Assembly: GCA_028281065.1 (NCBI GenBank)
Contig: JANQKN010000014.1
Location: 16,827 to 80,826 of the forward strand
Length of the DNA stretch: 64,000 nucleotides
Source: Flavobacteriaceae bacterium
GTDB lineage: Bacteria > Bacteroidota > Bacteroidia > Flavobacteriales > Flavobacteriaceae
Direction of reading: 5' to 3'
The notes under the pieces were generated by a model that was not told where the DNA came from, did no database searches, and worked only from the letters and a program-made list of their open reading frames with translations. This document shows positions 41,659 through 50,653 of the stretch, in pieces. Each line of letters opens with the position of its first letter. Within the stretch, counting starts at the first letter, position 1. The position numbers and the translations under genes were made by a program.

Positions 41659-44352
41659 CTATTCATTGATGTGACCCATCAAATCCACATAGGCCCAATA
41701 ATATTTGTCGTTTCTTGATTCCAGTATCTTCTTACTAATGAAAGACCTTATCTTTCTATGATCCGACATTATCTTTTTAATAGCATAATATGATTTCCTA
41801 TATGCTATGTAGAACCAATGGATATTCAGTCCGCCTTCTTCCAACAAATCAGGATTTATAAGGAAATCATAATAATCGGATCTTCCCAAGAATTGTTTTA
41901 AATGATTATAAGGATCATCATAATGCATGTACACATGGTTTAAAAAAATATTCAAAATATCCAAGTCTTGTATTTCCCTATCGATTGTATCAGATTGGTA
42001 ACGTTTTTCTTCCTGACCAAATGCTTTGACAACCTGTTCCAAAAAAATGGAATACGATTTTTTGGAAATCTGAATTACCCCTTCAATACAGAACCTATCA
42101 TAAACCCTCCCATCAAAACCTGAATCATTGTTTACAATTTCATTGACCTTTTCAAATGCAAGGGTCTTTATATTATCCGGGGCCAATTTATATAGTTTAT
42201 GGAGAACATATGATCGATAATATCCCGTCTCTTTCTCTATGTCTTCAGAAAGGAAAATCTCCCATTGGGCATTGCTAAGCTTTATGGATTTAAACTGTTT
42301 CATTAAATCAAATATGTTTGCAATCTTAAAAGAGATGTCACGTTTTCCATTGAACATGGCTTTGATGTATGTAGATGCACTTTTCTTGTTCAAGGCCTCT
42401 ATCCTGTTCTGGATCAAGGAACCAAAGAGGGTTTCTTTTCTATCCCTTTGCATTTCGTCTTCAGGGTAAACCCCGTATATCTTCAAAATAAGGCTATTGG
42501 TCATTGTTTTGGGAAAATCAATATAACCCAACAAAAAAGCAATCTTTTTTAACTGATCAAGGTAATGTTTCCGATACGGATGTCCTAGACTGAGCTTGTT
42601 TACCTGTGGAAAGCTGTCCACTATGGGGTCGAAAAACTCATAAATATTTCGAATACTGTCTTTATGAAAGTTCAATGCCTTTACCCCCAACTCATGAAAA
42701 AACACTCTATAATCCTCAATTTTGATATAGGGGAATGTGGTCTTGAAGAGGTAATCGTTTATGTAGTAAAGTACATCCCTATCTTTTGAGGCGTATAAAT
42801 TCTGTTTGAAGGTGATTTTGGCAAACCGCTTTATATTCGTATAGTAATCGAAAAACAGTCCATTGTTCCAAATGGTTCGATTTACTTCTGACCATCTTAT
42901 AACATTTTTCCAATCAATGTTGGAATTATAGGAATGTCCAAGTCCATTATGTATATCGTATCTTTTTTTTACACCCTCCAGATCTTCGCTTAAATCGAAA
43001 AACTTGTAATCAAAGAATTTGGAATATTTGAGGTATCCGATGATAGATGTAATCCCTTTTTCCAAGACTTGGTTCTCTTTGGTCAGCTTAATTCTTTTTC
43101 TTTCCTCTTCAAATCTGTCATCACTTGCAAACCACATTCGTTCTAGAATAAAGATATTTTCCCTTGCTATGGCATAAATGGTAGGATACTCTTTTTCATT
43201 TACCTCTGATAAGATTTTTTGGGTTGTATTTAACGCATCGTAAAAATCCTTGATCTTAAATTGATAAAAAGCTGTCTTGAGCAATTGTTTAGGAGAATTA
43301 TCCAAAGTCCATCCCTCTATCTTTGATCTTACGTCCAAAATTGAACATCTAAAAAGTGTACACTCACCACATTGACAGAGGCCTTTTGGTTTTGGGATAT
43401 CTATTTTTATATCCACTTTCTTTCTTCCATAACCCACATTATAAACAAGGTTCTCATTGAGCTTTATCAGTATAGCTTCAAAATCGGAAACTTCTTCATC
43501 CGATTCAAAAAATGCTCTATTGATCTCAATACCATTTGACTCATGGGTAACCAACGCAGCTTCAAAAAAATCGAAGAGTTTTTTGTTGTCGGTTTTAAGA
43601 GTAGTTCCATTAAAATACGTTTGGGAACCTTCGTTTGACTTGAATGGATAGATGTTTGACAGGAAGGATAGTGGAATAAAATCCAACTCCCGATAATAAT
43701 ATTTGATAGCTTCTTTGAGCTGGTCGAAAATGTCTTTGTTATTAACCTGTAACCTAAACGCTTTCCAATTGTACAATTCGTATCTGTTTAATCCAGCCGT
43801 ACGAGCCCTATGAATTCCCAGTTCCTTATATAAAGTTTTCCTTAAATCAGTGGAGAGTTTTATGGAAAGTCCATTGTCCCTAAACTTCTCGAAAATATCT
43901 GGGTGTAACGAATAACTATTTTTACTCCTGAAGTGTGAGTCCAGGGAAACCAACCAAAAATCGGTGCCCCTGTCCAAGGTCAGCAAGGTATTCAATATAA
44001 TAGTATCCTCATAGTTGTTTGCGTCGTGGTTCGGGGCTTTACCGCTTGTCACCCATTCAATTATTCCTTCAACTTCAGTCTTTATTCTGAATGATAAATC
44101 AAATATCCCAAAAATCGTCTGAACGATAGAATCCAAATCCTGTTGCGATACCCTACCGTTTTTCTTCAGGGTTTCCTCAAGGACCTTTTCCAATTTTCTC
44201 TTGAATTCAAGTTCCACAGAGTCTGGGAGAAGTATAGAAAGTCGATTGTTCTTTACATTCTCGGACAATTCCTCGAGCAAATCGAATTCAAGATTCTCAA
44301 TTATTCCAAGCCAGATATTGGTGTCAAGTGCTAGATTGTTTGTTGTCCCCAT
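41659..44352 (-). CDS. Large PIN-domain protein (897 aa)
   Basis: The N-terminal 165 residues form a PIN-like nuclease domain: LALDTNIWLGIIE (acidic D10), LLPDSVELEFKRKL (second acidic), NYEDTIILNTLL and DFWLVSLDSHF (later acidic positions), resembling the DUF4935-type PIN group. The other 700 residues are mostly helical and unassigned. A cysteine cluster near residue 325 (CQCGECTLFRC) may bind zinc. No membrane segment is seen. It is the last gene of a minus-strand group with two membrane proteins and a methyltransferase, 126 bases after the nearest. A large PIN protein on an island suggests a defence or toxin effector, but this is inference. Confidence 0.78.
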   Translation of the reverse strand: MGTTNNLALDTNIWLGIIENLEFDLLEELSENVKNNRLSILLPDSVELEFKRKLEKVLEETLKKNGRVSQQDLDSIVQTIFGIFDLSFRIKTEVEGIIEWVTSGKAPNHDANNYEDTIILNTLLTLDRGTDFWLVSLDSHFRSKNSYSLHPDIFEKFRDNGLSIKLSTDLRKTLYKELGIHRARTAGLNRYELYNWKAFRLQVNNKDIFDQLKEAIKYYYRELDFIPLSFLSNIYPFKSNEGSQTYFNGTTLKTDNKKLFDFFEAALVTHESNGIEINRAFFESDEEVSDFEAILIKLNENLVYNVGYGRKKVDIKIDIPKPKGLCQCGECTLFRCSILDVRSKIEGWTLDNSPKQLLKTAFYQFKIKDFYDALNTTQKILSEVNEKEYPTIYAIARENIFILERMWFASDDRFEEERKRIKLTKENQVLEKGITSIIGYLKYSKFFDYKFFDLSEDLEGVKKRYDIHNGLGHSYNSNIDWKNVIRWSEVNRTIWNNGLFFDYYTNIKRFAKITFKQNLYASKDRDVLYYINDYLFKTTFPYIKIEDYRVFFHELGVKALNFHKDSIRNIYEFFDPIVDSFPQVNKLSLGHPYRKHYLDQLKKIAFLLGYIDFPKTMTNSLILKIYGVYPEDEMQRDRKETLFGSLIQNRIEALNKKSASTYIKAMFNGKRDISFKIANIFDLMKQFKSIKLSNAQWEIFLSEDIEKETGYYRSYVLHKLYKLAPDNIKTLAFEKVNEIVNNDSGFDGRVYDRFCIEGVIQISKKSYSIFLEQVVKAFGQEEKRYQSDTIDREIQDLDILNIFLNHVYMHYDDPYNHLKQFLGRSDYYDFLINPDLLEEGGLNIHWFYIAYRKSYYAIKKIMSDHRKIRSFISKKILESRNDKYYWAYVDLMGHINE

Positions 44353-44478
44353 TTGTCTATATTAAGTATTAACAGCAGATTCACCCACATCTATAAAAAT
44401 TACCTTGTTTTGGGAGATACCAATATCAAAACTGAAAAAAACCGTCCTATGGGCAAATTCATTTATCTCCACATCTAC

Positions 44479-45117
44479 TTATTTGAAACTGCTGTTATTA
44501 TGTTCCCTTATTTCCCTTAGAAGTTCCGAATCCAAGTCCCATTCATGGATTACCTCTTTAATGTCGACCGACCTAAAAAGCAAAATGAAGGAAATGCAAG
44601 CAAGCAAAAGCATAACAGCCAAAGAGTCTTCTTTCAAAAAGTCAAATGAAACATAGATGCTCCCCTTCACTAAAATATTCAAAATCATGGCCAGAAACAG
44701 ATATCCAGAAAACTCGTAGGCATTTATCTTCTCTTCCCTGTCTTTCTTCAATTCATTGTAATAAGCATAAAGGGTGGAATTATCCTTTGCAATGGAAAAA
44801 TCACGGACTTTGATCAACAGGATTTCTTTGCTTTTTGAAATCTCCCTGACCTTTGGCAAAACTTTCACCATAGCTTTTGAGAACAGGAAGTCAAAAAAGG
44901 GCATCAACACCCTTATTAATTTGAAGGTCAAAAGGCTTACGACCATAAACGGGAGTAAAAGTATGAGCCACTTAAAATTCTTCATTGCAATCTCTATATC
45001 CAGATAAGTAAGAAAGGTATCTATCTGTACTATCAAAAAAGTAGCAATGACCCAAAAGGATACCCTGAATATATTTGAATTGGATGGGTCAAACGATTTT
45101 TTAAGAATATCCAGCAT
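44479..45117 (-). CDS. Hypothetical membrane protein (212 aa)
   Basis: About four hydrophobic helices in two pairs (FRVSFWVIATFLIVQIDTF and WLILLLPFMVVSLLTFKLI; YLFLAMILNILVKGSIYV and LAVMLLLACISFILLF) separated by a charged cytoplasmic loop of about 60 residues (KVREISKSKEILLIKVRDFSIAKD). It ends with an acidic tail. No family is recognised. It lies 32 bases after the larger membrane-protein gene. Confidence 0.7.
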   Translation of the reverse strand: MLDILKKSFDPSNSNIFRVSFWVIATFLIVQIDTFLTYLDIEIAMKNFKWLILLLPFMVVSLLTFKLIRVLMPFFDFLFSKAMVKVLPKVREISKSKEILLIKVRDFSIAKDNSTLYAYYNELKKDREEKINAYEFSGYLFLAMILNILVKGSIYVSFDFLKEDSLAVMLLLACISFILLFRSVDIKEVIHEWDLDSELLREIREHNNSSFK

Positions 45118-45149
45118 AATATTTGTGTGTTTTTAATGAAGGGTAAAGT

Positions 45150-46391
45150 TCAAAAAATGTCCTTTATCCATTCCAATAATTTGGGGCTCAAAAAAGAAAA
45201 AACCTGTCCAGCCAAAGCGAACAAGAGTTGGGGCAGGTTATAAATATTTGGGTTGATCGGTTTAGAAGCGTCGAAAAAATCAGTCAAGCTTTTTAAACGG
45301 TAAAGCTGTGAGGCATTCTCGGAGTTTATGATGTTTTCCAAACTTTTTTCATTGACCGAAATATCCATCCTCCCGTAAAAGGAAGAGAATATCCAGTTGG
45401 TTGCAAGGTCCTGGCTTCTGTTGAGTAACCTTGTGTAGATGTATTGGGGTGTAAAGAGTGTAACAAACCCAACCAATGAAATAAGGGAAAGCACACCGAC
45501 AGAAAGCCAGTCCCAAATGGAAAACAGCATTACCCCAAAAAGGGAGACCCCAATGAACCAATTAAAACTGGTTATGAGATAAAGCCGGGAAAGTTTCCCC
45601 AACCTTAGTTTAATCAGGTTCGGTATTGGAATTACGGGAAGCTTCAACAGATCCATTAAAAAGAAAAAATTAACGAACAATATCCTCAGGCAGGTTATCA
45701 GTATGGAGGATATAACCAGTATATAAAAACCAAACAGGGCGAACTTCACCTTAAGGTGTACTGACTCGTACCAACCATTGACCTTAAATGAGATCAACTC
45801 GAGTGAGAGAAGGTTAAGTTTATTGTAAGTCGTCTCATCATAAAGTTTATAGTACAAAAGCATCCCAAGAAAGATGCTTGTTGCTATGGTGATAAAAAGG
45901 ATAATCCTGTTATTCGAAAGCCTTTTGAACCAAGTATCCAAAAAATAACGGTATTCACCGTCACTGACCATGAAACAGGGCCTGAGGCTGGATAGAGAAC
46001 TATGTATACCCTTACTGCTGAACCTAATGGTCAGAATGGAAAGGAATATCCCAAAACTCATAAGGTAAACAGCCAAGGTGTTGATGTAATTACCATGGAA
46101 ATCGATTGTATATGAAACCACAAGGCCGATCGTGTAAACCAGAGCTGATATAAGGATTGCACTCAAGAAATCAGGTAATCCAAAAAGATCAAAAATCCAG
46201 TCCAGCCAAGTCCTGTAATCCTTTGCTTGGGTTTCATATTCCCTATAATTGAAATCATTGTCCTTTTTCTGGAGGACATATTTTATGTCGATCGTACTGG
46301 AAACACTCGATAGGTCACCAATGAAAATCTTATACAACAATAAGATTATCGATTTCAGGTACAAAAGGGCAAATGAAAAAAAACCTCTCAC
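45150..46391 (-). CDS. Hypothetical multi-pass membrane protein (413 aa)
   Basis: About seven hydrophobic helices, for example FLSAILISALVYTIGLVVSYTI, YINTLAVYLMSFGIFLSILTI, RIILFITIATSIFLGMLLYY, FALFGFYILVISSILITCLRILF and WFIGVSLFGVMLFSIWDWL, with longer soluble segments between. No catalytic motif is evident. Its start overlaps the methyltransferase stop by four bases (ATGA), so the two are translationally coupled. Function unknown. Confidence 0.72.
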   Translation of the reverse strand: MRGFFSFALLYLKSIILLLYKIFIGDLSSVSSTIDIKYVLQKKDNDFNYREYETQAKDYRTWLDWIFDLFGLPDFLSAILISALVYTIGLVVSYTIDFHGNYINTLAVYLMSFGIFLSILTIRFSSKGIHSSLSSLRPCFMVSDGEYRYFLDTWFKRLSNNRIILFITIATSIFLGMLLYYKLYDETTYNKLNLLSLELISFKVNGWYESVHLKVKFALFGFYILVISSILITCLRILFVNFFFLMDLLKLPVIPIPNLIKLRLGKLSRLYLITSFNWFIGVSLFGVMLFSIWDWLSVGVLSLISLVGFVTLFTPQYIYTRLLNRSQDLATNWIFSSFYGRMDISVNEKSLENIINSENASQLYRLKSLTDFFDASKPINPNIYNLPQLLFALAGQVFSFLSPKLLEWIKDIF

Positions 46392-47377
46392 TTTTTCCTA
46401 AGGATAATTCTATTGTATGTCTGTACTTCCTGCATGATCGAAAAGGGCATCAAAAGCCCGGCTATGGTATTCTTGATGAGATTGCTGGGCATAATCGCCA
46501 AGATCAGTTTGGAAAGGAAAGTGTATTTGAAATATTTCCTCGCCAACCTATGGAACCTGATCAGGTTGGGCATAATCGCATAGGAAATATCATCGTTTGT
46601 CTCTACCTTGAATCCAACCTTTTTGGCAGTCTCCAACCATAGATCAACCCTATACCCTTCATTGACTGCCATGGATTTTTCGATCAAAACTGCCATTTTT
46701 TTCTGGAGGTCTGTGAGGTTTTCGTATCCTGGGGACCTAAAACCTTCATACAGGACAAACTTACCTCCCTTTTTCAGCACCCTGTGCACTTCTCTCAACA
46801 GTTTTTCGGGGTCGTTGGAGTGACAAACGGATTCAAGTTCGAACACCACATCGAATATCGAATCTTCGAAATTGATGGAATGGAAATCCCCAAAAGAAAA
46901 ATTAAGGTTCTCCAACCCCTTGGCTTTCTTCTTGGCATACGAAAGGTGCTTGTTCGAAATATCTATCCCCTGAAAAGAAGAACCCTTTACCTTATCCGCA
47001 AGGTAAAAGGAATTAAATCCCTTACCACATCCCAGTTCCAACACCATATTTTTTTTGTCGGGTGAAAGGTGCTTTTCTATTTCCCTTACCTGTTGGTAGT
47101 AACCATCTTCCGAAAACATGCCATTATAGTTCAGTGCCATGTGCACTGCCCCGTCTTTGGAATGGACAAGGTTGTACCCGATATTACTATCGTGATAGTA
47201 CGCCTGTACCTTGTTCTTATCGATCTTTGCCCCTAGTACGCTCTCACTGTCAAATACATCTTCGATACGACCTATATAGTGTTCGAGTTTTTCCGTATTA
47301 AGGAATTCATTTTCTTCAAGTTCAATGGCTCCCGTGCCTATTTGGCCTTTTGAAGCTTTTAATTCATTTGGTTGCAT
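46388..47377 (-). CDS. SAM-dependent methyltransferase, sterol-methyltransferase-like
   Basis: 329 residues from the ATG at 47377 (MQPNELKASKGQIG); a longer frame to 47440 adds a Leu/Tyr-rich leader without support. The SAM-binding motif is NMVLELGCGKGFNSFYLADKV, then FQGIDISNKHLSYAKKKA, the post-motif FGDFHSINFEDSIFDVVFELESVCHSNDPEKLLREVHRVLKKGGKFVLYE. The surrounding pattern is close to class I methyltransferases of the UbiE/sterol C-24 type. The C-terminus has a hydrophobic segment (FLSKLILAIMPSNLIKNTIAGLLM) that could sit at the membrane. It heads the cargo group with two membrane proteins. The substrate is unknown. Confidence 0.82.
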   Translation of the reverse strand: MQPNELKASKGQIGTGAIELEENEFLNTEKLEHYIGRIEDVFDSESVLGAKIDKNKVQAYYHDSNIGYNLVHSKDGAVHMALNYNGMFSEDGYYQQVREIEKHLSPDKKNMVLELGCGKGFNSFYLADKVKGSSFQGIDISNKHLSYAKKKAKGLENLNFSFGDFHSINFEDSIFDVVFELESVCHSNDPEKLLREVHRVLKKGGKFVLYEGFRSPGYENLTDLQKKMAVLIEKSMAVNEGYRVDLWLETAKKVGFKVETNDDISYAIMPNLIRFHRLARKYFKYTFLSKLILAIMPSNLIKNTIAGLLMPFSIMQEVQTYNRIILRKK

Positions 47378-47538
47378 AGTTAGATTATATAGGAAACAGT
47401 AATGAAGGTATATTGTAATCCCTTGGGACGATTCCAACATTTTGTTCCATTAATTATACATTACCGCCAGAGGGGAGACTAATAGGCGATCTGCTTATTA
47501 AAAAGGGGAGTATTGGTTTAAATATACAATTTATAATC

Positions 47539-47775
47539 TTAATCGAAACCCTTGAAAAATTCTTCAAAGGTTACATCCAACGCCTTTAGTACTTTACACA
47601 GACTGCTGAACCTTAGATCCTGCCCTTTTTCGTAACGTCCATATTGGGCTCTTGGGATACCATTGTCAAAAGCAAAGGTCTCATAATTACTATATCCCTT
47701 GGCCTTTCTCAATTCCTGAAATCGTTGTCCTAATTTCCGTAACTGCTTTTCGGTGTATTTGTCCTGTTTAGCCAT
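47539..47775 (-). CDS. XRE-family helix-turn-helix protein (78 aa)
   Basis: A single HTH domain, KLGQRFQELRKAKGYSNYETFAFDNGIPRAQYGRYEKGQDLRFSSLCKVLKALDVTFEEF, from the ATG at 47775. It is a short DNA-binding protein without further domain. It lies upstream of, and in the same orientation as, the methyltransferase group (162 bases to the ATG at 47377) and may control it. Confidence 0.88.
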   Translation of the reverse strand: MAKQDKYTEKQLRKLGQRFQELRKAKGYSNYETFAFDNGIPRAQYGRYEKGQDLRFSSLCKVLKALDVTFEEFFKGFD

Positions 47776-47896
47776 ATAACAAATAACCATGAGTTCCTAT
47801 TTAATCGTTACTATTTATTAATAGTAATTTTAAAGTAGTATTTTTAAATTTATTTTCTATGTTTGTCCCATTGTTAACCACTTAAAATTCATTACC

Positions 47897-48232
47897 ATGA
47901 AAACCACCTGTACTCTACTGTTCATACTTGCACTAATGGTTACCGGATGCGATCAAACGGCAACTGTTAACCTTTCTGGGAAATGGGAAGGCATTGATCC
48001 AGAGAACTTCAAACATTATATGGAAATCAAAAAAGAAGGAACCGTTTACGTGATCGATTACTATTACCTGAACCGGGCAATGAATTATAGAATTGACGGC
48101 AAACAAAAATTCAGCGGTGAATTGAAAGACAACAAAATAACCACAGGGTTGCCAATGGGGACAGACATAACCTATTCCCCGAAAAGCAACAAGCTGTTTT
48201 TCAATGGTGCTGAGTACAGAAAGATTGACTGA
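47897..48232 (+). CDS. Small lipoprotein (111 aa)
   Basis: Signal peptide with lipobox (MKTTCTLLFILALMVTGC). The mature part, about 93 residues, has a beta-rich lipocalin-like start (TVNLSGKWEGIDPENFKHYMEIKKEGTVYVIDYYYL), as in small Bacteroidota lipoproteins of unknown function. It is isolated on the plus strand. An inverted-repeat-rich segment follows its stop. Confidence 0.8.
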   Translation: MKTTCTLLFILALMVTGCDQTATVNLSGKWEGIDPENFKHYMEIKKEGTVYVIDYYYLNRAMNYRIDGKQKFSGELKDNKITTGLPMGTDITYSPKSNKLFFNGAEYRKID

Positions 48233-48245
48233 TGTCCCTTATGCG

Positions 48246-48475
48246 CAAATGTCCTTTAGAGTATATTCGGGAGGGATACCCTGAAAGGACATTTGGCCTG
48301 TCCCAAGTCGAAAGCAAATTTTCAAATGCAATCTTTTGGGACACGGCCAGATTGGGAGTTTGGTAGGAACTTACGCTAACGCTACATTTTCATATCAAAC
48401 TCCCATCTGGTTGGGGCTTCCCCAAACCCCTTTGACCACGGCTGACAAAATGGAAAACCGACCCAGAGGGGTCGG
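48246..48475. other. Inverted-repeat-rich region, candidate origin of transfer
   Basis: Four inverted repeats in 230 bases: a perfect 12-bp pair CAAATGTCCTTT (48246-48257 with 48284-48295); an 8-bp pair TGTCCCAA (48299-48306 with 48336-48343); a 15-bp pair with one bulged base (48347-48362 with 48396-48410) enclosing the repeated ACGCTAACGCTA; and a hairpin CCGACCC/GGGTCGG (48458-48475). It adjoins the 3' end of the relaxase gene and carries no gene. oriT is the most likely role. Confidence 0.6.
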
Positions 48476-48531
48476 CTTCGCTGTCTGTATGCCCTTTCAG
48501 GATAGCATACTTTCTGAATAAATAAATTGGG

Positions 48532-49398
48532 TTACCGTTCCAGGTCGTACCCCAGGCCTTTCCTTTTTTCTTCGAGGATGTCCCCGAGGGACTTGATACG
48601 CTCCTGTGCCTTATCCTTTAACTGTAGTATTTCGGCATCGATACCAAGACTCCGCTTGAGACGGTAGCGCTTGCTTTTGTAGTAGACCCCGCAGAGCCTT
48701 TGGTTTCGATGGTAGCTTTTGATATCTGCCTTGGCGAGCAAGTCTTCAAACTGCTGGATGGACTGGCTTTTCTGGAACAGCGCCTGTACCCTTTCAAATA
48801 ATATATCCTTATCCGACGGCACCGCAGTCCTTTTTTTCATCTGCATTTCTTTTTCCGATTTGGTTCGCAACAATCTTTTTTTTAATCCGTGCCGTACCAC
48901 GCTGTCTTCCAACTGTGGGTAGGTTGCTATCTGGTAGTCCTGTACCTCTTTTTTTATGCTTGCGAACCTTGATTTGGTCTTCCAGCCACTGAAACCGTCC
49001 AGTTTAAGCTGTGATACCACCAAATGTGCGTGCCAGTTCTTATCCTTGTCGAAGTGTACCGCACCCACGCAGAGCTGGTTCCCTTCGGTGTACAGGTCGA
49101 TAAAGCGTTGAACGAGGTCTTTGATGATGGCTCTATTTAGATACTGAGTTGACTTATCTGAAAACGACACCACGATATGCTGGCATACCACACTCTTATT
49201 GGCATAGTGGGATTTTCTCTGTGCTTCCAGTGCATTGAACTGTTTGATCCACTTGTCCTTATCATAGCTTCTCAGGTGCTGTTTAAAGACCAAACGGTTC
49301 CCCTGTGGGTCAAGCAGGTTCTTCCGCCGGTCGAATATGTAGTGGATCAGCTTCTTGGGAGAATCTCGGGTATGGTGGCTTATGGCTTTAATGACCAT
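48532..49398 (-). CDS. Relaxase/mobilization nuclease
   Basis: 288 residues from the ATG at 49398 (MVIKAISHHTRDSPKKLIHYI). The HUH metal-binding motif is DKNWHAHLVVS (HxH at about 140-142), preceded by CQHIVVSFSD and RFIDLYTEGNQLCVGAVHFD. These match the MobB/MobP-type relaxases of Bacteroidota mobilizable elements. The catalytic Tyr is probably in the N-terminal part (YIF at about 21-23). The protein nicks oriT and pilots the DNA. Its start overlaps the MobC-like gene by 11 bases. The C-terminal half is charged and helical. Confidence 0.87.
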   Translation of the reverse strand: MVIKAISHHTRDSPKKLIHYIFDRRKNLLDPQGNRLVFKQHLRSYDKDKWIKQFNALEAQRKSHYANKSVVCQHIVVSFSDKSTQYLNRAIIKDLVQRFIDLYTEGNQLCVGAVHFDKDKNWHAHLVVSQLKLDGFSGWKTKSRFASIKKEVQDYQIATYPQLEDSVVRHGLKKRLLRTKSEKEMQMKKRTAVPSDKDILFERVQALFQKSQSIQQFEDLLAKADIKSYHRNQRLCGVYYKSKRYRLKRSLGIDAEILQLKDKAQERIKSLGDILEEKRKGLGYDLER

Positions 49399-49840
49399 CG
49401 AGCAGGGTTTCCATTTGTTCAAAGAGTTCCCCCAGTCTGTCATACGAAGATTTCAGCTGTGGGTATCCGTTCTCTTCCCGTAACTCCTCAACGATGTCAT
49501 ATCCCAGTGAGAACAGGCGCTTCAGTTCGGAAAGGTCTACCGTTGTCTGTTGTCCTGTTGTACCGGGATTAAGATGATCCAAGGCGATGGTTTTGATAAA
49601 GGATGCCAGCTTCTTGCCGTTTTCGGCAGCCAGTTGTTTCAGTAGCTGTTTATCCCTCCTTGAAAAGCTAAGGTTGACCGAGGCATGTCCTTTGCCATAG
49701 TATTTCCGGTAGTGTTTCAGGTACAGTTTACGGAAGGTTTTCCGGGCCTCGGTGATTTCAATGTCACTGCCCGTCTCCAAGACACCCATGGCATCAAGGT
49801 ACTGCTGTACGTTCTTGTATGGAAAACCGCCTGCTCCCAT
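49388..49840 (-). CDS. MobC-like relaxosome accessory protein
   Basis: 150 residues. The middle (ASVNLSFSRRDKQLLKQLAAENGKKLASFIKTIALDHL) has a ribbon-helix-helix-like strand followed by helices, as in MobA/MobC-type mobilization accessory proteins that bind oriT. The C-terminus is helical and leucine-rich (ELKRLFSLGYDIVEELREENG). It overlaps the relaxase start by 11 bases and touches the DUF2958 gene upstream by one base. Confidence 0.75.
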   Translation of the reverse strand: MGAGGFPYKNVQQYLDAMGVLETGSDIEITEARKTFRKLYLKHYRKYYGKGHASVNLSFSRRDKQLLKQLAAENGKKLASFIKTIALDHLNPGTTGQQTTVDLSELKRLFSLGYDIVEELREENGYPQLKSSYDRLGELFEQMETLLDGH

Positions 49841-50310
49841 CAGAATTCGATTTCTGAACCCAACCCTTTTGATACATCTTGACCGTCACCTTCCAGGGAT
49901 TTGATCCGTTTTTCGATATCGGGTGCTTTTTTCTTTTTCCCAAGGGAATGTTGCTTTTCCATAAGTTCATTGAAGCGCATCTCTTCGAAACAGGTGTCAC
50001 GTTCTATCCCAATAGTTGCTTGGGGGACAAACACTTCATTTCCGAAAATGAGTTTTGGATATCCCCGCTGTATCGATTCCAGTTCCCCTATTGAAAAGGT
50101 ACCCCATTGATCGAACCTACCTTCAGGGTCATATACCTGCCCTGAAACATACCCAAAGCATACATCGGTTTCAGGGTCGTACTGTGTGGCGTACCATGTC
50201 GCAGAACCCATCGGATCAAATAACTTGGCAATGACCAGTGGGTTTTCTTCCATTGACTGATCGCCAATTTCTGCAAATCTTTTTTTCAATTCTTCTGTCA
50301 TTAGTTTCAT
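49840..50310 (-). CDS. DUF2958 domain protein
   Basis: 156 residues. The segment LTEELKKRFAEIGDQSM, then PLVIAKLFDPMGSATWYATQYDPETDVCFGYVSG and DQWGTFSIGELESIQ through GIERDTCFEEM matches the DUF2958 family, small proteins common on plasmids and mobile elements. The molecular role is not known. The C-terminus carries a charged tail (EKQHSLGKKKKAPDIEKRIKSLEGDGQ). It overlaps the MobC-like gene by one base. Confidence 0.85.
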   Translation of the reverse strand: MKLMTEELKKRFAEIGDQSMEENPLVIAKLFDPMGSATWYATQYDPETDVCFGYVSGQVYDPEGRFDQWGTFSIGELESIQRGYPKLIFGNEVFVPQATIGIERDTCFEEMRFNELMEKQHSLGKKKKAPDIEKRIKSLEGDGQDVSKGLGSEIEF

Positions 50311-50338
50311 ATCAGTAAAATGTGATCGTTATTGTTTT

Positions 50339-50653
50339 TTAAAGTTCAATGCCACGGTCATGGGATAGGTCTGCCCCGTCCGTTTCCAGGCTTTCCAAAC
50401 GCTCCTTGACGGTTCGTTCCCTTTCTATCCCATCCATCAACTTTGGGCGCTCTATGTCCAAATCCTGTCCCTTGGCAACCTCTTTGTTGATCCTTTCCCG
50501 CTCCAATGCCTCACGCTCCATTCTGGAGGCTTTAACAGGCGTGTTTCTGGTTTTACGGAGCCTCCGCTCAGGGGAGCCGAACAGTTTGTGAAAACCATCG
50601 TGGAAGATATCCAATAGCTGTTCTACCCGAACAAGTGTACCCTTTCTATTCAT
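50339..50653 (-). CDS. Hypothetical protein (104 aa)
   Basis: Charged, Arg/Glu-rich helical protein (ERRLRKTRNTPVKASRMEREALERERINKEVAKGQDLDIERPKLMDG, in parts) with no known domain. It ends in an acidic, Gly-containing tail resembling the tails of the relaxase and DUF2958 proteins (SLETDGADLSHDRGIEL, compared with SLEGDGQDVSKGLGSEI), so this tail may be a shared tag of the mobilization proteins. It overlaps the coupling-protein gene by eight bases. Confidence 0.65.
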   Translation of the reverse strand: MNRKGTLVRVEQLLDIFHDGFHKLFGSPERRLRKTRNTPVKASRMEREALERERINKEVAKGQDLDIERPKLMDGIERERTVKERLESLETDGADLSHDRGIEL

